A stretch of 64,000 nt of DNA from Monarcha castaneiventris obscurior (Eukaryota > Chordata > Aves > Passeriformes > Monarchidae): positions 186,001 through 250,000 of the forward strand of contig JAMPIT010000549.1 of assembly GCA_026261815.1 (NCBI GenBank). The letters run 5' to 3'. This document shows, piece after piece, positions 58,001 to 64,000 of the stretch. Positions within the stretch are counted from its first letter, which is position 1. Each line of letters starts with the position of its first letter. The position numbers and the translations under genes were made by a program. Below the pieces are notes generated by a model, which was not told where the DNA came from, made no database searches, and worked only from the letters and a program-made list of their open reading frames with translations.

Positions 58001-58551
58001 TGTCCTGGGTTGCAGTGTATTCTATTACCATCCCCATGAGCCGTTGAAACCAGGTGGGGCAGTGTTTCCTTGCCTCCTCCCTCCAGACTATTGTTCTGTT
58101 AATGGCCCATTAATGTTCTGCCGCATGACTCAGCAGTAACTCCCCCCCGGACTATCTTCTGTTAACGAGCCCATCAACACCTGGCCTCATGACTCATCAT
58201 CCCATTGTGAGAGGCTCCGCCCAGAGGGAGGAACCAAGCATTCCATCCCAGATAAATCTGGGCTTCTGAACCTCATCTGCCCCCCGGTCTACTGGATTCC
58301 TGGAGGACAAGAGCTACCACTGGACCTTCAGCTGGAGACTAGACTTCCCATAGGATCACCAATTCGACTGAACTACCTCATCTGGACTACTACCACCACC
58401 CTAATAGGGTGTCAGGTTGTATCCGACTTTGTCTGTGTTTTTCGTTCCTTTTTCCCTTGTATTATTTCACTTATTTTTAATTATTTGTTTTCCCTATTAA
58501 ATTTTAACCCTGACTTGGGATCTCCCTCTGGTTTGTTTTCAAGCCATTACA
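58001..58551 (+). mobile_element. Solo ERV LTR, 551 bp, complete
   Basis: Begins TGTCCTGGGTTGCAG and ends AAGCCATTACA, so the ends form the usual TGT..ACA pair. Inside are a duplicated U3 segment with two AP-1-like TGACTCA sites, a GCTCCGCCC box at 58214-58222, a weak TATA-like GATAAAT at 58251 and an ATTAAA poly(A) signal at 58496-58501. A TG/T-rich tract and 'CCTGACTTGGGATCTCCCTC' follow. No gag, pol or env sequence flanks it, so the provirus was removed by LTR-LTR recombination. Low apparent decay suggests a fairly recent insertion. Confidence 0.85.
58085..58212 (+). promoter_or_regulatory. Tandem 64-bp U3 duplication with two AP-1-like sites
   Basis: GACTAT..TTCTGTTAA..CCCAT..CATGACTCA occurs twice, 64 bp apart (GACTAT at 58086 and 58150, TGACTCA at 58126 and 58190). 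It lies upstream of the GC box and TATA-like site. Duplicated enhancer segments in U3 are common in retroviral LTRs. Activity is inferred, not shown. Confidence 0.7.
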
Positions 58552-58556
58552 CATCC

Positions 58557-59979
58557 TCAACACTACCCTCTCAGGGTCAGGAGGCCATCTGCTCTTGACT
58601 GTCGCTGGATATCCAAATCAAGAAAATTTCAGTGTAGTTGAAAATCTTCACTTTAACATTTCTGAGACGTCATTACCCACTCCTTTTTGGTTTTCCCCAA
58701 CTACACTGTGATTTACTCTTCTGTGTAGCAGACAGTGGAGGTTATGAAGTTCCATTATGTTAAAGGTCACAGAATTCTTCTGGGCATGGATCAACTGGCA
58801 TCACCCAGCTGAGGGACAGAGCTGTGCCAGCCAAAACCTTGACAGTACTAAACTTTTAACTAAGAAATATCCTCATATTTCACTGGATGAGCAGATGGAT
58901 ATGAATCAGGAGAAAATATATGTGTGTGGAAAGATTAAACAGATTTCCTTAAGGAATGTCAAGGCTATGTTAACAAACTTTTGAATGCATTGGAAGGACC
59001 TGCCAAGCTAAATGAATCTGAGCTCTTTTTGAAAACAAAGGGTGACTATTTATGGGTACGCATGCCTTCAGGAAAAAAGAAAAAGAAAAGGATAGCTATA
59101 TTAGGAACATGATGAATTTCAACCACTGTAGCTTTAATTGTCACTCCATTATTTTCTAAAGCCACTAAAAGCATTTTTTCCCACTGGGGTTCAGCACAGT
59201 AACACCATGGCAGACTTAACACGGATGTGTGTGCCACATTCCCACCAACCTCCAGCTGTGTTTCTGCTTATATGAAGTTTGCCCACGTCTGCTATCATTT
59301 TTAATAGCTGATCTAATGCTTACTTCTAGACTTAGGATTTACAGTGGCACACAGCAGTAACATGTCTATCAAGTGAACGCTGAAATAAATTGCTCCATGC
59401 AATTATATTGCATTAAATAAGACAATATTTAATCTGAAGAAGAAAGGAGGTAACACATTGGGAAATTGCAATTTCCATGGACAGTTATAATTTTCTGGGT
59501 TTGAGCTTAATGAGGTCAATAACATAACATAAAATAGGTAATGACCTCCTAGTCTTGGAGGTGCTATTTTCTTCTGATCATTAGCAAAGTAGGAATTAGA
59601 TAGTGCTCAGTTCTAGTCCTGGCCTATTGAGCTTCATGGAATAACCATCAATTCAAAATGCAAAAAATCAGGCTCAAGTATGATCCCTAATGCTGCAAAG
59701 TGTTTGGGAAGTCACCTGAACATGGAAATGGCCTTGAGAGGTGAAAACAAATCTGCCTGTCTAATACCACTGTGACCACAGAGTTCTGGAACTGAGAGAG
59801 AGGATGTTTGGGAAGGAAAATACCAACATATGTGACATTTCTTCCTATTATTACGCTGACCTTGAGGAGTTTTCAACCAGCAGAGCATTTCCGGAAGGTC
59901 TGTGAGCCAGCAGTGCCCTGGGGGCCAAGGGCCCAGTGGGATCCTGGGGAGAGCATTCCCAGCAGGTCAGGGAGGGATT
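58557..59979. other. Unique sequence, no recognised gene
   Basis: AT-rich. A 75-codon plus frame (58757-58984) and a 63-codon minus frame have no recognisable domains. Confidence 0.55.
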
Positions 59980-60255
59980 CTGCCCAGCCCTGGAGGCACC
60001 TCTGGAGTGATCCTGCCCCTGTGCCCAGCCCTGGGAGCACCTCTGGAGTGATCCTGCCCCTGTGCCCAGCCCTGGGGCACCTCTGGAGTGATCCTGCCCC
60101 TGTGCCCAGCCCTGGAAGCGCCTCTGGAGTGATCCTGCCCCTGTGCCCAGCCCTGGGAGCACCTCTGGAGTGATCCTGTCCCTGTGCTCAGCCCTGGGAG
60201 CACCTCTGGAGTGATCCTGCCCCTGTGCCCAGCCCTGAAGGCACCTCTGGAGTGC
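59980..60255 (+). repeat. 41-bp minisatellite, about 6.5 units, derived from CR1
   Basis: CTCTGGAGTGATCCTGCCCC plus TGTGCCCAGCCCTGGGAGCAC repeats. TCTGG recurs at 60001, 60042, 60082, 60123, 60164, 60205 and 60246, so all units are 41 bp except one of 40. The last unit (CTGGAGTGCCGTGCCCAGCT) passes directly into CR1 sequence and matches the CR1 segment expected there. The array thus looks like an expansion of part of the CR1 copy. Long minus-strand frames of 218 and 104 codons here are artefacts. Confidence 0.93.
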
Positions 60256-60745
60256 CGTGCCCAGCTCTGGATCCTCAGCACAGCAGGGCCAGGGAGCTCC
60301 TGGAGCGGGGCCAGCAGAGGCTGCGCAGCTGAGGAAGGGCCTGGAGCATCTCCGTGCCCAGGAAAGGCTGAGGGAGCTGGGGCTGCTCAGCCTCGAGAGG
60401 AGCCCCAGCTGAGAGGGGCCCTCAGCCCTGGCTGGCCCTGGCTGCAGGGAGGGCTCAGGGCAGGGCCCGGGCTCTGCTCCGGGGCCCAGCAATGGCACCA
60501 GAGCCACGGGCAGGGCCTGAGCCCAGCAATTCCCTGCACAGGAGGCACAACTCCTGCCCTGGGCAGTGCCCAGCCCTAAGCAGATTGTCTAGAGAGGCTG
60601 TGGAGTCTCCTCCCTGCGGATATTCCAGAGCTGTGTGGGCACAATGCTGTGCCCTGGGCTCTGGGATGGCCCTGCTGGAGCTGGAGGTGGCACCAGATGA
60701 GCCACTGAGGGCCCCTCCAACCTGAACCAGTCTGTGATTCCACAT
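60256..60745 (+). repeat. CR1 LINE 3' region, about 490 bp
   Basis: 'GGGCCAGGGAGCTCCTGGAG', 'CCAGGAAAGGCTGAGGGAGC', 'GGGGCTGCTCAGCCTCGAGA', 'CTGTGGAGTCTCCTCCCTGC', 'GGCCCCTCCAACCTGAACCA'-like wording (the plus strand has GGGCCCCTCCAACCTGAACC) and 'GTCTGTGATTCC'. GC-rich, with the subfamily ending in 'GATGAGCCACTGAGGGCCCC'. Confidence 0.92.
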
Positions 60746-60746
60746 T

Positions 60747-61099
60747 TGGCACTGGTGAGATCCCGTCAGGAGTGCTGTGTCTTGGGCTGGGGACAAGAAG
60801 ATGCTCAGAGAGCTGGGACTGCTCTGCCTGGGGAAAGGGAAACCTGGGGAGTCTTATCCCTCCCTTTTTGTGTATAAATACCCAGTCAAAAGGTATAGAA
60901 GAGATAGATCAGGCCCTGTCAGTGGTGCCCAGTGACAGAACGAGGCAGCAGTGGGTCCAAAGTGAAATAATAGAAATACTATTTAAATTTAAGTAATTTA
61001 GTTCATTATTATTATTTATATATTTGTTATTATGAGAGGGATCAAACACTGGCATAGATTGCCCAGAAAGGTTGTGGATTCCCCATCCACAGATCAGAG
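60747..61099 (+). repeat. CR1 LINE internal fragment, interrupted
   Basis: 'TGCTCAGAGAGCTGGGACTG', 'GTGCCCAGTGACAGAACGAG', then about 70 bp of AT-rich sequence (60965-61035), then 'GGGATCAAACACTGGCATAG' and 'GCCCAGAAAGGTTGTGGATT'. Order and spacing fit one copy with a small AT-rich insertion or a local replacement. Confidence 0.8.
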
Positions 61100-61265
61100 A
61101 ATGATAAAATCATGGAATCATTCAGGTTGGAGAAGACCTCCAAGATCATCAAGTCCAACCTTTGACCAAACACCACCATGTCACTAAACCGTATCACCAA
61201 GTGCCACATCCACTTATTTCCTGAACACTTCCAAGAATGGTGAATCCACCACTTCCCCAGGCAGC
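61100..61265 (-). repeat. CR1 LINE 3' fragment, antisense, against the previous copy
   Basis: 'AAATCATGGAATCATTCAGG', 'CAAGATCATCAAGTCCAACC', 'CATGTCACTAAACCGTATCA' and 'GAACACTTCCAAGAATGGTG'. It begins exactly where the plus-strand CR1 stops before its expected tail, so it probably inserted into that copy. Confidence 0.9.
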
Positions 61266-62360
61266 CTGGATATGTGATGGTGCTGTTCAGAGACCTGGTG
61301 AACACAAGCTGGGCAGTCTGCTCTGGTCCTTTCTGACCATGCATTTGGTCAGATCACTTCCAGGGGTGCCTTCCCAAGTCAGCAGTGCTGGGATTTTGTG
61401 GAAATGTGTTAGTTATACACACACTTGGATTTGAGCAGTGGAATGAACATAGGTTATTCTGCACTTTTGCCTTTCCCTACTAATTTCTACCATTTTGTCT
61501 GACTTCTCACTCTGTTGAGATGACCTCTCACGGGCTGCCTGTCCCAAGAGTGATGTCATGCCCTCGAGTGATCGGAGTGGAGCCGGTCACAGTTTTATCT
61601 TTGTTTTTCCTTGTATTATCCTCTAAATATACCTATAATGAATTTATAAAGTACCATCCTTGGGAGTGCTCAAGTGCTCTATTTTCAGAGGTGTTTCAGA
61701 AGCATTATCTTTAAGAAGCATTAGTCTTCAAATTGAGACTGTAACAATAAGACCTTTTCTCAGACAAATGTATGAAAATTTAAGGTCCTTCTAACATCTG
61801 TCTGTTTGAATACACAGGAGTAGATACAGCTGCTCTTCTCCAAGCAAGGAAAGCACTTGTAGTGCAAGTACTTCATGGAGTGAATGGAGAGGGAATAAGT
61901 GTGATTAATAACCAACCACTGTTAATTAGCAGCCTTTCTCCTACTCTATGCCAGAGGGCCTGGTAGTATAAATGACTGATTCCCTACAGTGCCAGATAAA
62001 CACAAGTTCATTATCCTTAATTTCTTTTTACAATTTCTCTTTTGACAAGAAATGGGTATATGACACAAAAGACTTTCCAGATTCATAGGTGTTTCCTTAC
62101 TTGAGAGTGTGGGCGAGCACAAGAGCAGGATTCTTGATGATTTAGTAAGATTCATGATTATTCAATATTATTTAATATTAATTTAACAATTTAATATTAA
62201 CTTATTTAATAGGAGGATTCCTGGTCATTTTCACACCTAGGGAAGTCTATTTAATGATGCCACGAAGAAACAAAAACTTTTAGAGCAAGCCAGAGATGAT
62301 TATATCATTAATGGATTGATATGAGTTAGTATAACCTTAACAGACGGCTTGGAAGAAAGT
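61266..62360. other. Unique sequence, no recognised gene
   Basis: An AT-rich TTATTTAATATTAA run lies at about 62158-62210. Nothing else recognised. Confidence 0.55.
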
Positions 62361-62470
62361 AATCACAGAATGCCAGGATGGGTCAGGGTGGAAGGGCCCT
62401 CAGTGGCTCATCTGGTGCCACCTCCCTGCTCCAGCAGGGCCATCCCAGAGCACAGGGCACAGAATTGTGC
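62361..62470 (-). repeat. CR1 LINE 3' tail, antisense
   Basis: 'AATCACAGAATGCCAGGATG', 'GGTCAGGGTGGAAGGGCCCT', 'CAGTGGCTCATCTGGTGCCA' and 'GCAGGGCCATCCCAGAGCAC'. It is the reverse of the same subfamily that ends at 60745. Confidence 0.92.
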
Positions 62471-64000
62471 AAATCTCTTCTCCATTGATTTAAAAGCAGA
62501 TCACTGAGTGCTTGATCCATCTGCTTTGTGAGTTTGTGTTGATTGGATTTTTGGTTGGGTTTTTTGGAGGGCAGGGGGCATGGGGCACATGGAAATGTCT
62601 GGATCTTTTGCAAACAGCATTTCAAAACTCACATGTAATTTTTTCTGGATATCGTGTTCTGGAGCTTGGCTATAAATGTTTAGCAAGAACTTGACGAAAT
62701 CTGCATCAGGTTATCATGCTGCACTTTCCAAGTGCAGACAGACCTTACCATCAGCTTTCAGCGTGCTGAAAACTGCTCTGATCCTTGGCTACAACGATAA
62801 GCTGCCAATGCATTTCTGCACTTTCAGGTCCCTGACTCCAGCCTGCAGAATCTGATACTTACATTAAACTTTCTCTGAGATATACATAAAAGGCAATAAA
62901 GTAATATACAATATACTTGTATTGGTTTGGGTTTATTTTCCAAATATTATGTCACATCTGGGTAACTTTTAGGGCACTAATTTTCATATGTAGTCCCAGA
63001 TAATGGCAACATAACTTAGGCAATTTGGGCAAAGGCAATACAAATTTCTTGAGAAGACTTAGAGTGACCCTCTATAGAGGTGGGTACAACTTTTTGAAGG
63101 CCATTAAGTTCATTGAAATATATATTTTGCATGAACAAAGCTATCAATAAGCACAGATAAAAAGGAGTAATTGATTTCGTTCGGGGAAAGGGGGTTTATG
63201 TGAAATGTTTCAGCATTTCTAAATGAAACATCCCCTTTCATTTTAAAGTAGTGTTTTCATTTTTCATTGATTTTTAAAAAGTTAATTAGGTCTAAAATGA
63301 AATACAGCATTTAATTACATGTCAAATGGAAAATATTTAGTTGATTAAAAATTTTCTTGGTCCAGAACTCTTCCAAGGATCTAATTTCTGAAACTAATTT
63401 TCTCCTTGTCATCTAATGTTGATCTGAATGTTCTTGTTCTACTTTTGAAAAACTCTGTAGGCATTCTGGAGGATAAACTTCCATGGTGAGGAGCGCAAGG
63501 TCTGGACACACCTTTAGGATTTTAACACACACAGGTTTTAATTTACTTTCCCAAAGGAGGACACAACAACTGCAAAACACCTTAGGTGTAACCATCCCTG
63601 TGAACTCAAGATCCTGGGTGTAAGACATAAATATCCAGGTACATCTCCTCTCACAGTGGGGAACTTTTCCTCTCCCTTTTGCTGCAGTTTCCTCTTCTGC
63701 ATTCGAAGTTATTCACAGGTCTGTGGATACACATTCTCTCTGAGCTTTCACATCATGGGATGCCCCACAGACTTTCCTTGCACCTTCAGGATTGTTTAGA
63801 CATTGTTTTTATGCAGATGTCCCTCTATCTCTTGGCAGGCTCTGGTGGTCTCTCCTCATTTTATTCCAAACAACCAGGAAATTTTATAACTTTCAGTCAC
63901 ATGGGTTTTTCCCCATGCAGCTCCCCTGACACAGGCTGTGTGTCCCAGCTTTCTCCAAAGTCAGTATTAGCCCCCATTGAAGGCTCATTGGACTGTTTCT
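62471..64000. other. Unique AT-rich sequence to the window edge
   Basis: No gene or repeat recognised. Confidence 0.6.

Larger units (their letters stand above)
57996..58556. other. Target-site duplication CATCC flanking a solo LTR
   Basis: CATCC at 57996-58000 and again at 58552-58556 immediately flank the LTR. A 5-bp duplication is usual for class III (ERVL-like) and some gamma-type elements. Confidence 0.75.

Noticed and set aside
59851..60507. 218-codon minus-strand open frame with Gly/Ala/Gln-rich repeats
   Set aside because: It lies over the 41-bp minisatellite and CR1 sequence. Frames are open in several phases because of composition.

Overview
The window reads as bird nuclear DNA, probably from a songbird. 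The main evidence is about 34 fragments of the CR1 LINE family. Most of them carry the characteristic 3' end, with wording such as 'CCATGGCAGGGGGTGG' followed by 'CCAACCCAAACCATTCTG' and a short ATTCTATG-like tail. There are also several avian endogenous-retrovirus LTRs. Placement in Passeriformes is an inference from the CR1 and LTR subfamily wording as I know it. No species or chromosome can be named.

No gene could be recognised with confidence. Background is AT-rich, open frames are short, and the longer ones fall in repeats (GGAA repeat, ATC repeat, 31-bp and 41-bp tandem repeats, the TGATGTCA satellite, CR1 pol remnants). It looks like an intergenic or long intronic region. Two weak coding candidates are listed. 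One is a possible signal-peptide exon (phase-1 donor) with an in-frame downstream exon at 21978-22553 (+). The other is a GC3-rich open frame at 780-1007 (-).

Layout: 0-10 kb is mostly unique AT-rich sequence with scattered CR1 tails and one LTR remnant (about 1.5 kb). 10-20 kb has CR1 pieces, conserved-element-like stretches, a long ERVL-type LTR (about 16.85-17.52 kb) and a GGAA/TTCC microsatellite just after it. 20-36 kb holds the candidate exons, a decayed CR1 ORF2 segment (about 24 kb), a 192-bp sequence present twice (28.43 and 32.52 kb, same strand, about 95% identical), and another LTR (about 33.6-34.15 kb). 36-49 kb is AT-rich with simple repeats, a probable LTR at 41.2 kb and CR1 pieces. 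49.63-53.24 kb is a 3.6-kb satellite of about 20-bp units, each built around the near-palindrome TGTGATGTCACA. 53-64 kb is dense in CR1 and has a solo LTR with exact ends and 5-bp target duplication (58001-58551), a 41-bp minisatellite that appears to be an amplified piece of CR1, and a CR1 interrupted by another in the opposite orientation.

There is no operon-like or pathway-level organisation to report. The most notable features are the CRE-like satellite with its internal higher-order duplication, the paired 192-bp element of unknown class, and the intact solo LTR with a duplicated AP-1-containing U3 segment.
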